Source: Hypoxylon rubiginosum (lineage: Eukaryota; Ascomycota; Sordariomycetes; Xylariales; Hypoxylaceae). Taken from it: a stretch of 64,000 nucleotides of DNA. Each line of letters begins with the position of its first letter. The stretch's first letter is position 1. Below the pieces are notes generated by a model. It ran no database searches. It had not been told where the DNA came from and worked only from the letters and a program-made list of their open reading frames with translations. Shown here in pieces: positions 51,301-64,000 of the stretch. Where the stretch lies: the NCBI GenBank assembly GCA_902806565.1, contig CADCXA010000030.1, positions 186,001-250,000 of the forward strand, written 5' to 3'. The translations under genes and the position numbers were made by a program.

Positions 51301-54300
51301 TATTTTAAAGTTTTATAATAAAAAAATCTCTAAATATATAATATTTATTTTTAATTTTATATTTAATATAAAATTAATAATAATTAGCTAGTAATATCTA
51401 TTTTTAATATTAATTATATTTTACACTTTTTAAAATTTAATTACTGGTAAAAAAATACGAGTATAAAATTTTATAATATATATAATAAACGCGGTTTAAT
51501 GGTTAAATATAATAATATTTTTTAAAATTATATTTTATATAAAACATAAAAAAAACTTTAATATATTAATTTATAAAGTTTAAGTTTATAACTTAGTAAA
51601 GTAATTTAAATAGTTAATAAAACTTTAAAAAGTTTTTATATAAAATATATTAATATATTTAATTAATAATATATTAAAAAAGGATTTTAATATAAATATT
51701 TTCTTTTAAAAATAAAAGTGGTATTAATATATAATTAAAATATTATCAACTAATATTTTAAGATAGTTACTTAGTAAATAAATAAATTTTCCGAAGTTAT
51801 AATATAATAAAATATATATTTAACTAATTATATATTATTAAAAAATAAAATGTTTAAAAAATAATAAATTAAACAAGTTTATTTAAACTAATAAAAAGAA
51901 AACATTAAAATATTTTATATTTAATAAAGTATATATTATTTAGAAAAATATATTTTTTTTTTTTAAAAGGGTTTTTTTTTTTTATATTAATAAGTTTTTA
52001 TAACATTTTTTTATTATAACATTATAATTTATAATACTTTATAATAATTATTTTTTATTTTTATATTTTTATTTAACAGTAAGTAATATAATAACTAAGG
52101 CTTTTATTTTTATTTAAATATAACTTTTTAATTAATTTATTATTATTTTATAATAAAAAGTATTTTTTATTTATTTAAATATTTTTTTAATTTTATTGGT
52201 TTTAAAAGAATAATAGTATTTATAATATTATTTACTTGAAAATATTTTCTTAATATAAGGATATATTATAAGTTATAACCGGTAAAAATTAATATATTAT
52301 TTTATTTTTTTTTTTTATTTTTTATTATTATTTTTTAATAAACTTAAAATTTAAAAATATATATATTTATCTTCTTTTTTTTTATTATTTACATGTTATA
52401 TTTTTTGTTTATTAATTGATATTTATTATATAAAATTAAAAGAATATTTTATTAAATAAATAATTATAATATTAAAAAGCAGGGATAAAATATTAATAAT
52501 ATACTTAAAAATAAATTTTTATATATATATATATTATATTTTATTATTTAAATTTTATTTCTTTAAATCTTTATCCATTACCCACTATTTTTTATATAAA
52601 TAAAAACCTAGATATATAAGATTATATTACCAGCTTTTTTTTAAAATAATATATATTAAGTTATTAAAGTTTTAATATTATACTATATATTTAATAAAAT
52701 TATTATAATATATTTTTTATTTATTATATTTTAATACCTAAATATATATTATAATATTAATTATAAAATAAAAAAAATAACTAAGAAACTAATAAAATAT
52801 TAAACTATAAATATTAAAAGGTATTTTTTTTTTATTATTATTTCTTTTATTACTAGCAAGTTAATAACTTTATTTAAATAATAAAATTATTAATAAACTT
52901 ATATTTTTACTTTAATAATATAAATTAAAATCTTAATAACAGTTTAATTTTAATTTATAACTTATTAATTATATTATTATTATAATTAATATAATTATTA
53001 ATTAATGTTTTTATTATTTATATAATCTTATATTTTTAGGTTATTATTATTTATTAAGTAGTATTTAAATATTAATAAGAAATAATTTATATAATCTAGC
53101 GAAGGATTTAAAGAATTTAAAAGAAAACAAAATAATTTATTTTTTATAATAAATATAACCGCTAAAAAAAAAAGAAATTATAATATCTTTTATATATTTA
53201 TAAAATGTTTTATTATATTCTAAAATATAATAAAATATAGTATATATAAATAAATTAAGTATAATATTTATAATATTAATTTTTAATAATTAAAAAAAGT
53301 ATTTTAAGTTAAAGGTATAATATAATTATAAAATATAAAAATTTGGCCTTTTTTTATTTAAAGGTTATATATAAAAAGTTAATATAAATATAAAAATATA
53401 AAGAAATTATATAATTTATAGCTTAAATTGTTTTTATTAAATAAAAAAGTTATATAATAAAATAAGTATATTTATTATTTAATTTAAAATAAATAAACCG
53501 GATAATATTAATATTTACTTAAAATAAAATAACTTTAAAAATATATTATATATATTTCTAATATTAATATATTTTATATATTATTTTAACTTACTTAAAT
53601 TTATTTTATATTAGATATTATTTTAGTTTTAATTTTAATTATTTTTTTAATTATAAAAGGGAACTTAATTATAAAAGGGGATATTATTTATAAAAATTAT
53701 TATATGTTTTAATATTTTTAAATATTTATATAAGTAATAAGTTATTATATAATAAGTAATTATTAATTATTTTTATATTTATTATATTTGTTTAATAAAG
53801 GATAATAACATGTAGATTATTTATACGTATAAAAAAAAAAAAAGAAAATTAATATATAAAACGTAAGTTTAAATATATATTTAATTATTTATATTTTTTT
53901 ATTATATTTAATAAAAAAGATTTATTAGTTCTTACTTTAAAAAGTATTATTATTATAAAAATAGTTGTTATATATTTAATATATCCTTTAATTTTATAAT
54001 TTTTATAATATTTTAATAATTATTTATTTATTTTATAAATATTTAACTTTTAATTTTTTATTTTTTTTTATAACTTTATATTGTTTTATTTATATTTTTT
54101 CTTTTATTTTTATATTTATATAATTTTTATATTTAACATATTTATATAACCTTATTTATAATAAAATTATAAGGTTTAATTTTTATTTAAAAAAAACCAT
54201 TATAAAAATTTATTTAATAACATATTTATTTTTTAGGTATTACTTTAAAATATACTTTTAAATTTTAATATTAAAACAGTTAAATTTTTAAACTTTAAAA

Positions 54301-55666
54301 AATCTATTATATATTTAATTATTATGAAAATTAAATATATAATAGTTTTATTTATAACTAATAAAACCTATAAAAAAATAAAAACTAAATAAGATAAATT
54401 TAAGTTATAATATAATATAATTTATTATAATTATAATAAGATTCATATTATTATATACCCACTACTTTTTAATATAAATTTTAATTTCCTTTTATTTATT
54501 TTAACCATTTAAAAAACCATTTAATTAGTTATTTTAATTTTATTAAATTTAACATTATTTTTTACCTGATTTATATTACTTATATTATTTATATTAAAAT
54601 AAATAATAGTTTTATTATAAAATATATTAATTATATTTAACGTAGTTTAAAAAACTTATTAAGATAATATTTTTTTTAGTATATATAGGTTTATATTTTT
54701 ATTAAAAAATTTTATTATATAATTTTTAATTAATTTATTTATATAAAATTTATTATATTTTAATTTAAAATATATTAGCTTAAAAAAAGGTTTTAAAAAT
54801 TCGTTGTAAATAAATATTAATATAACTTTATTTTAAGTATTAAGGTTATATAAATTATATTAATTTAAATATTAAAATTATATAAAAAAAAAAGGTTTTA
54901 AGATTTTTATATAGTTATATTATAATTTATAAAATATGATTTTTAAGGTGTTTATATTAATTATTATTATAATAATAAAGCTATTAAATATATATTTTAC
55001 TATAGTTAATATTATAGTTTTTTTATATTAATTTTTTATTTAAAGATTTAAAATTTACTTATTATTATAAATAAAAATAAAAGGTAAAATAAGGAAAAAT
55101 TAAATAAAAGTTTTTATTTTATTATAAAATTTGTTTTTTTTAAATAAAAACATAATTTAACAAATAATAAAATTAATTTAAATATTAAAGAAAAATTTAA
55201 TTTAATTTATTATTAATAAATTATAACTGTTTTATTATTTTTTAAAAAAATATATAAAATTATATAAGTTATATTTTAAAAACATTTAAATATAAATAAG
55301 CTTGCGTTTTTTTTATTAACATTTAAAGCTATTATTATTATAATTTTAATAATATTAAAAAACTGGTTTATTTATTTTTAAGTAATTTTTTATTATTTTT
55401 AGGTAGGTTTTTTATTTTTAAAAGCTTTTTAAATAAAGTTATATATAAAATATAAAACAAATAATAATAAAAACGTTAAAATAAAATTTTATTAATATAA
55501 GCCAGTTTTATTAAAGCTTATATTTATTATAATTTACAAGATTAAAAGCTTATTTAATATATTAAAATTTAATCTTAAATATAAAAGTTATATATATTTT
55601 ATTATATTAGTTTTTTTACTAATAAAAAAAACTAGTTTTATAAAAAATATAAGAAGATTATTTTTA

Positions 55667-55706
55667 AGTGGTGGTTAGTTTAATTAAATGGTGTTAGCAC
55701 CTCCGG
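55667..55706. other. Less-mutated GC island with hairpin inside the A+T block
   Basis: GTGGTGGTTAG is followed by TGGTGTTAGCACCTCCGG, with a perfect GGTG-TTAG-CACC stem-loop at 90-101 of 55,6xx-55,7xx. TGG at the start could be a retrotransposon primer-binding site (complement of a tRNA CCA end). This is unproven. Confidence 0.3.
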
Positions 55707-57229
55707 TTATAATAATTAATATTAAATAAAAAATTATACCAGTAATAAATTTTATAACTGGTTTTTTAAAAATTAAAAATATTTTATTAACATTCTTATT
55801 TATAGTTATATTATTACCACTATTTTTATATGTTTTTTATTCTTTTATATATTTTAATTTTAATTTAAATATAAACTAAAATAATATCGCGGATATTAAC
55901 TTTATAAATCCTTATATATTAAAATATAAAACCTAAGAAATAATAATAAGTGTAAATGATATTTTTTTTAAAATATCCAGTATATATTTTATTTTAATTA
56001 TATATTTATTTTTTAATTAACTTATAATTTTATTAATATAACTATATATTTAACTAAGGTTTAAACTTATATAACTATTTTTATAATATTATAAGAATTT
56101 TAATTAAGTATTTTTATTAAGTAAAATAAATATATAAAATATATAAAATCTTTTTTTTAAAAAATTATTATTTTATAATTTTTTTTTATAAAAATATATT
56201 TATAACTTTATAAATATTTTATAATTAAATAATAGATTAATATTATAAAACATTATATCCTGGTTATTAAATAAGTGGTATATAAATTTTATAAATTTAT
56301 ATAAAATAAAACTTTTTATTATAAGTTTTAAAAGTTTTAAATAAATTATATTTAATTAATATTTATATAAACTAATTAGCTTTTTATTAAAATATTTATA
56401 AAATTATAACAATAAAATTAATTTTTATAACTTACCATTAAATAAAATTTAAATTATTAATTATAATAATATTTTATATTAATTTTTTTAGGTTATTAAT
56501 TATTTAAATATTTTAAAAGTTAATATTATTAATAACTATAATAACCTTTTTATTATTTTAATATTTATACACTAGAAAATAAAAATAAGTAATGATTATA
56601 AACTTTAAATTATAAAAATATTAGGAAATTCTTTATTTTAAAAAAATAAAATTTAATTTTATATAAATCTAAATAAAAAATAAAAAAATAATATTACTTT
56701 AATTAATAAATTAATAGTTTTAATAATAATAAGTAAATACCTTTTTAATTTATAATAATATTATTATAATAAAAGAAAATAAGCGGATTAAATTAATATA
56801 AAAATTATAATTTAAAATAAAAAAAAAAGTTATAATTATAAAGTGTTGTTTTATAAGGTTTATATTAAATATATTAAATTAATAATGTTTATAATATTTA
56901 TATTTAGGTTTTAAAATTAGAAATAATAAAAAAATAGTTTTTTATATTTAAATATTTATTTATTTATAGCTTTTTATAATTATTATTACTTATTAAGTTT
57001 AATATTTCCACGAATATATTTACTTTATAATATAATGTTATTTATTATTTTCCTTTTTATAATTAATTTTACTAGATAACTAAATTTAAATTTTATAAGG
57101 TTTTAATATAGGTTTTTTATATTATTTTATTACGTATATATTTATTTTTTTTATAAGATAATTTTTATTTAAAAGTTAATACTTTCCTTTTAATTTTCTT
57201 TATTAAACTAACCGATAATTAACTATATT

Positions 57230-57551
57230 AAGTTTATGTTAAAATAAAAGGAAATATTAATTTAATATTCTTAAAAATTTAATTTTAAATAATATAAAAT
57301 ATAAAAGTAAATAATTTTTTAATATTGTTATATAAATAACCTAGCAATTAATAAAAAAAACTAAAACTATCTAAAAATTATAATTATTCTTAATTTTAAA
57401 ATATTAAGAAAAAGTTTATAAAGTTTATATTAAAATATAAAAAAATATTAATTTAATATTTTTAAATAATAAACTAATAACATTTTTAATAATATAATAT
57501 ATAAAGGTAAATAATTTTAATATTACCATGTAAATAACCTAATAATTTTTA
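57230..57551 (+). repeat. Imperfect tandem duplication, period about 191 bp
   Basis: 57230-57350 and 57421-57551 share AAGTTTATRTTAAAAT, AATATTAATTTAATATT, TAAATAATTTT and TAAATAACCTA in the same order, with small indels and many transitions. No function is visible. Confidence 0.55.
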
Positions 57552-60500
57552 ATAAATTAATATTATTAAACTATTTTTTATTTATAAACTTTTAATATTT
57601 ATATAAACTAATAATATTAAAATTATTAATTTTATATATAAATAAAACTTAAGCGTTTTATTTATACTGATAAATAACAACGTGGTATAATAAAAAAAAC
57701 AGTTATTTTTAAAGGTTAATAAAAAGTAATAAGGGAAATATATTTTTTAAATTTAATAAAAAAAATAAAGAAGGGGAAAAAAGGAATAATATAAATTACA
57801 AGGAAAAATAAAAGTTAAAATAAGTAAAAATAATAAGTTATTAAAAAGGTGTTTAATATAATAATATTTTTAATAAATATAAAAATATATAATAATTTTT
57901 ATAAATTAATAATATAATTATTTTTATTATAATATATAACATTTTTTACATTAAATTATATATCTAGAAAATCTACTTTTCTTTTTATAATATTTTACTT
58001 AAAAACCTTTTATATATCTTATATTTAATATCGTTTATTAATTAAAACTTATTTATTTAATTAAAAATTATTAAATCATTATTAAAATCTTTTTTTTTTA
58101 TTATTATCTTTTTTATTATTACTTATTATATTAATATTAACCTTTTTTTTTATAAACTATTTATATAAATATATAAATATAACTTTTTTATTTATAAAAA
58201 TAATATAACCTTTTTAACTTTTATTATATCTTAATTTTTTAACTTTTTTTTTTTAAATATATATTTTACTTTTTAAAATAATTTAATTATATCCTTTATT
58301 TAATATATAATAAATCCATTAAATAAATTAAAATAAAATACAAAAAGATTTAATTAATATTAAAAATATATTAATAATTTTTTAATAATTATAAATTATA
58401 AATTTAATAAAAAAATAAACACTTTTACTTAATAATTATTTTTAAAGTTAATAAACCTTAAAAATAAAGTATTTTATATTTATAATTTTTTATTTAATAT
58501 TTATAATCTTAATAAGTTATTTATAAACTAGTGCCGTTTTTATTTTATATAATATTTATTAAATAAACTAATAACTTATATATAGGATTTATTTTTATTA
58601 TAACTTTTAATCCGTTTTAAAAAACCACTTTTTTTTAATTTTACTTAATATTTATATTAACTTAACTATATAAATTATTTTTTATATTAATAAGAAATAT
58701 AAATAATTATATATAAGAAATATATTATTAATATTAAACGTAAAAAAATCTTAATTATTTGTTATTTAATAATATTTTAAAAACTTTATATATATTTATT
58801 TTTTTTTGTTATTAAGGTTTTACAGTTATTAGAAAAGAAATTTTTAGCTATTATATTAACTTTTATTATAATTATTAAACTATTTTTAAATTTAAAAATT
58901 AAATAACTTTTTAATATTTTTTATTATAAAGTTATAAGCTATATAATAATTTTTATAAATAATATAATAACTATAATAAAGATTTTATTTAAAAGTTTAA
59001 AAAATGTTATAAATAATATTTATATTTTATAATATAATTTTAATTAGCCGGAGATAAAAAACTTATTATTATATTTAAGCTTTTAAAAATTTATTATAAT
59101 AGTAACGTTATAATAACTAATAAAAAACAACCACTTATATTTTAATATTAATATAAATAATAACTTTTAAAATATATAAAAGGATTTAAATAAAATTATA
59201 TTTATTAAAATATTATAATATATAATATATATATTAAACTTAATATAAAAAACTATAAAATAATCTAAATATATATTTTTATAAAATAATTAATTATTTA
59301 TATTTAATATTAATAAAAATAAAAATAAACAAGTTAAAAGTAAAACGGTAATAAATAAACCTAATAAATTTAATAAGATAATTAAAAACTTATATTTTAT
59401 AAAAAAGCTTTTAAATAATAATAATATTAATAAAAACAATTAAGTATAAATAATTTAAAATAAAAAAAGAATTATAATAAATAACATTTTTCTTTTTAAT
59501 AAACTTTTTATTAACGAATTATTTATAGATATTTTTATTAATATAAAATAAGAATTTAAATTATTTATAATAACTAGCTTATTTAACTTTTTTTTACTTA
59601 ATAATAATTAAACTAATAACGTTAAAAAAGCACTTTTTATCTAAAAATTCTTTTATATAATAAAGATATTATTAGTTATAAAAAAATTAAATAATAACTT
59701 TAATTTTAAAATAATAAAATAATAAATTATAAAGGGTTAATTATATTTGTAAATATACTTAGAAAATTAATTTATAATTATATAAAACCCTTATTTTTTT
59801 ATAAAAATATTTATTAAAATTTTTTTTTATAAGTAAAAAGGTTTAGTAATATTAAATAAAAAATAATAATTTAATAAAAATAATACCTTAAAATAAAGTT
59901 TTAATTTAAAAACATAGGCTTTTATTAAATTATATTAATATAATAACGTTATTATAACTTATCTTATTTTTCTTTTTTTTATATTTAATTAAATTATAAA
60001 AAATAATAATAAAAAAATTAATTAAACTTAAATAAAAAAATCCTTTTTTTATTAAATTTAAATTTTATTTAAATTTATCACTTATAAAAAACTATTATAA
60101 GCTAATTAAAAGTTATAAAAATATAAATTAATTAGTAATTTAAATATATTAAAATTATTAAAAAAGATTACTATATTTAACTATTAATAATTATTTTTTA
60201 ATAAAAAAAAGATTTATTAATATAATATAATAAAAAGTTTAATACTTTAATATAATTTATTTATAATTTAGTTTATAATAAACTTAAATAATTTATTATC
60301 ACTTATTTATATTAAAATAAATAAATAATTTTATAGTTTATATTACTTATAATAAATTTAATAGTGATTAAATAAATATTTATTAGAAAAACACTTACTT
60401 ATATTAAAAAAAATAAACTAGGATTTTATATTAATTATTTATTAATTTTATAGCTATATAAAAATATTCTTTTAAAAAATCATTTATATTAATATTATAA

Positions 60501-63500
60501 ATAATATATTTAATTTAATATATTAATATTTTAATATTATTAAAATAAATAATCGAGGTATTTTTTATTTATATAGCTTTTTATAGTTTTTTAGTAATAT
60601 AAAAATTAAAAATCTAATTACGGATATTATAATTAATAGGTTTAAAAAAATATAACAGTTTTTAATTTAAATTAATAAACATTTTTAAGAAGATTTTAAC
60701 TATAATATTTTTAGGTTAATAACTTAAAATAAAATAAATAACCGTTTATAACTAAAAAAAACACTAAGAATAAATTTAGATTATTTTATAGCTAAATAAA
60801 AATAATAAATATAATATATAATAACTGTTTTATAAAAATATAAATATAATATTACATATTATAAATATATTAAAATAAAAGTAAAAATAAAAAAAAGCCG
60901 TTATATAATAAAATAATATTATTTTAAATAACTTTAACTATTAATTAAATAAACATATATTAATAATAATAATATACTACGAATTTAATATTATTCCTTA
61001 TATTATATATAATAAAATAAAATTATAATAATTATTTTATATTATAATTATAATTTTATTATAATTTTTATAAAAATATAAACTTTTATTTTACTTTATT
61101 ATATTATAAATTATACCATTAAATTAAAAACATTTATATATTAAAAACTAATTTTTTTAACTACTTATTTTAATATTTTAATAAAGTCGTTAAATTTTAT
61201 CGATAATAAAAACTAAAATAAAATAATATAAAATCTAATAATTTAAATCTTTAATAAGGTTTTTTTAAAAAAAAAGTTTTTTTTTATTAATATATATAAT
61301 TATATTTTAAGTTATAATATATTTTACTACTTTAAATCTTAATAACGTTAAATATATTATAAATCTTTATATTAAGTAATATAAAACTAATAAAAATATT
61401 TATAAAAACTAATTTTAATTATTAATAATAAAAATAATACGTTAATTATAAAACTATTTATTTTTTTAAATAAAATTATAAACATTAAACTAAATATTTT
61501 TAAGGTATATTAATATTACGGTTTTATATTTTATTATTTATATTTATATAATTATATTTTCTTTGTTAATATAATTATTAAACCTTATATATAAATATAT
61601 TATAAAATAAACTAAATAAAAAAATAAACAATTAATTATATTAAATTTATTAGTAAATTAACTACCATTAGATTCTATTAAAAAATAATAACTAAAAACA
61701 AGATTTAAATTTCTTTTTTAATAAAAAAGTTCTTTTTAAATTTTAAAAAAAACTTCACGTATAATTAAAATACCGTACTTCGCTTTAGTTTTTTCATTTT
61801 ATAAAAAAACTTTCTTAATAAAGATTTCAAAACACTTTTAAAGATTTAGAAAGCTTATAAAAAAAATCTAAATTATTATTTATAATTTATTAATAATAAT
61901 TTTAATCTTATAAAAAAATCTAGAAAAAATATTATATAAAATATAAAAATATAAAATACTTATATAAACTAAAATAATAAAATAAATATAAAGTATCTAT
62001 AAAATAATAAAAATTATAACACTAAAAAAAAAATAATATAAATAATAAATTAACTAATAATATAAAAAAGTTTTAATAATTATTTACTTTTTTTAAAAAC
62101 ATATAAAATATTATAAAATAAATATAATATAAAAATATATTTATATTTAAATTATTTATTTTATAATTATAATAAAAGTTTTATATAAAAAACTACTATA
62201 AATTATTAAACTTTTTATTAAAAAAGAAATTATAATATTATTATATAATAGTTAATAATATTAACATTAAAACTAATAACTTATTAAAAAATAATATACA
62301 CGTTAAATAAACTATTATAATTTAAGTATAAAAATAAAAAATAAAAGTTTCGTTGTTAAATTAAAAAATATTTGTAAATATAATTAAAAAATTAAATAAT
62401 AAATAATAATAAAATGCTTTTATATTAATATTAAATATAAATATAAACACCGATTTATAAATAAATTTAATATTTTATAAATTTAAAGATAAGGATTTTA
62501 TAAGTTTAAATAAAAATCTTATATTATAATTTATAATGTAATTTAATTAATATAAAAAACAAATACATTTAATAATAATTATAATTAAATATTATTATAG
62601 TTATTTTTAAGTAGATATTACTAGTATTTTAATAAAATAAAATAATTTAAATTATAAATAATTAATAACTTTATATATTATCTTTTAATATTTAAATAAG
62701 GTAAAAATATAATAATTAATAAAATTATTTAATAACATAGAAAATTTATTAAATTTTAACAACTATTAATTATTATTTTATTTTAATAAAAAAAGCGGAA
62801 CCAAAAAAAATATTATAATTAAGATTTTAATTAAAACCTTTAAAAATAAAAATACTTATAAATAAATTAAACTTATAGTTACGTTAAGATTTATAAAAAT
62901 ACATATAAATAAAATAATTATTTACTTTATAATAAACTTACTTAATAATAAATCTTAAAAAATCCCCTTTAAAAAAAAAACTGCTTAGAAACAAATAAAT
63001 ATTTTAATTATAAATAAATATAATATAATAAGTAAAATAAATCTTAATAAAATTTATAAATAATTTTAAAAAACATAAAATTAATATAAAAAACATTTTA
63101 AAAATATACTTATTATTATTTTTTATAAGAACTTTTATTAGTTTAAATTAATATAAAAATTATTTTTATTATACCTTTTAAAACCTATAAATAAATATAT
63201 TTATAACAATATAAAATATATATTTAAAATAAATATAAAAAAAAAAGATATATTTTATATTTATAGTTATTAGTTTTAAAAGTAATTTATAAATATTATA
63301 CTTTTTAATTAATAAATATAAATATTAAATATTTAATTTATTAATTTATTAAATTATTTATATTATAATTAATAAACTATAAAAAATATAAATATATTAA
63401 ATATAAAATTAATATAACCTAAAAATATATCCTTAAATTATAAGTATAAAATTATTATATTATTAAACTTTATATAATATATAATAAATTTTTAAACTTA

Positions 63501-64000
63501 TTTTATATTTATAAAAAAACATAGTTAAAAAATGTTTATATTTTTATTTAAATATATTTTTAAATATATATAAAAAAATAAAATAAATATACTTATTAAA
63601 ACGTTTTAAATAATAAATAAGTTAAATTTAAAAATATTAACTTACTTATTTTTTATAAAAGATATATTAATTATATTAATAGAAAATAATTACTAAGCAC
63701 TTAAAATAATAAATAAAGTAAAATATATTATAAAAATATTTATATTTAATTTAGATTTATTTATTTATTTAATAAATATAAACATTTTTATTGTAATATA
63801 GTTATTAAAAGTTATATTGGTATTTTTCTTTTTTATATAAAATATTTATTTTAACGGGTTAAATAAAAAGTTACTACTTTTTTTTTTTAATAAAATCTAT
63901 AAGTTAAAATAAAATATATTAATAGTTTTTAATAGATTTTTTAATAAAATAAAATATATATTTATATTAATTTTTACTATTATAAAATTTAAAACGTAAA

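Larger units (their letters stand above)
40682..64000. other. Large A+T-rich, RIP-degraded block (repeat graveyard)
   Basis: 23.3 kb of very high A+T content to the window edge, with scarce C, G and CpG and abundant TA steps. I find no open reading frame of 60 codons or more and no recognisable gene, tRNA or rRNA. It most likely consists of several nested transposons destroyed by RIP. Internal imperfect repeats are listed separately. Confidence 0.8.

Noticed and set aside
40682..64000. Mitochondrial or organellar DNA as an explanation for the A+T block
   Set aside because: It is continuous with nuclear-type spliced genes, lacks any conserved mitochondrial gene or tRNA, and its repeats differ by RIP-type transitions.
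1..64000. CRISPR arrays, tRNA or rRNA genes
   Set aside because: No regularly spaced repeats, cloverleaf-compatible segments or conserved rRNA stretches were seen.

Overview
The window looks like nuclear DNA of a filamentous ascomycete (Pezizomycotina). The genes carry many short introns (about 50-85 nt, mostly GT-AG with CTNAC-like branch sites). They encode a non-reducing polyketide synthase, a fungal-type NRPS ending in a condensation domain, and an AflR-like Zn2Cys6 regulator. Two long blocks of extreme A+T content carry the marks of repeat-induced point mutation (RIP). I cannot name the species from this.

Layout. 1-11.5 kb: a non-reducing PKS (minus strand, SAT-KS-AT-PT-ACP-ACP as far as the window shows) diverges from a group A FAD monooxygenase (plus strand, six exons), followed by about 2.6 kb without a recognisable gene. 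11.56-17.79 kb: a RIP-mutated LTR retrotransposon with 212-bp terminal direct repeats. 17.8-20.3 kb: no recognisable gene. 20.3-39.8 kb: a dimodular NRPS (minus) diverging from an O-methyltransferase (plus), then an MECR-type reductase (plus), a 14-TM-type MFS exporter (minus), a carboxymuconolactone-decarboxylase-like protein (minus), a cytochrome P450 (plus) and an AflR-like regulator (minus). 39.97-64 kb: a second RIP-degraded block that opens with a 717-bp element carrying 106-bp terminal repeats, starting only 162 bp upstream of the regulator's start codon.

How the genes may work together. The most economical reading is one secondary-metabolite cluster split by a transposon insertion. 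The PKS builds an aromatic polyketide. FAD monooxygenase, P450, methyltransferase, reductase and the CMD-like protein tailor it. The NRPS supplies or attaches one or two building blocks. The MFS protein exports the product and the AflR-like factor controls expression. The first NRPS adenylation domain has Ser where the Asp that binds an alpha-amino group is expected, and the domain before it lacks the condensation His-His motif. Module 1 may therefore load a carboxylic acid that is not a normal alpha-amino acid. A combined NR-PKS and dimodular NRPS route of this kind is the strongest candidate for an undescribed system here. An alternative is two neighbouring clusters, PKS/FMO and NRPS to TF.

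All exon structures were worked out by hand. Every multi-exon model gives a coding length divisible by three and rejoins split motifs (KS His, AT GHSLG, Zn2Cys6, NRPS A5, P450 I-helix), which supports them, but no transcript data were available.
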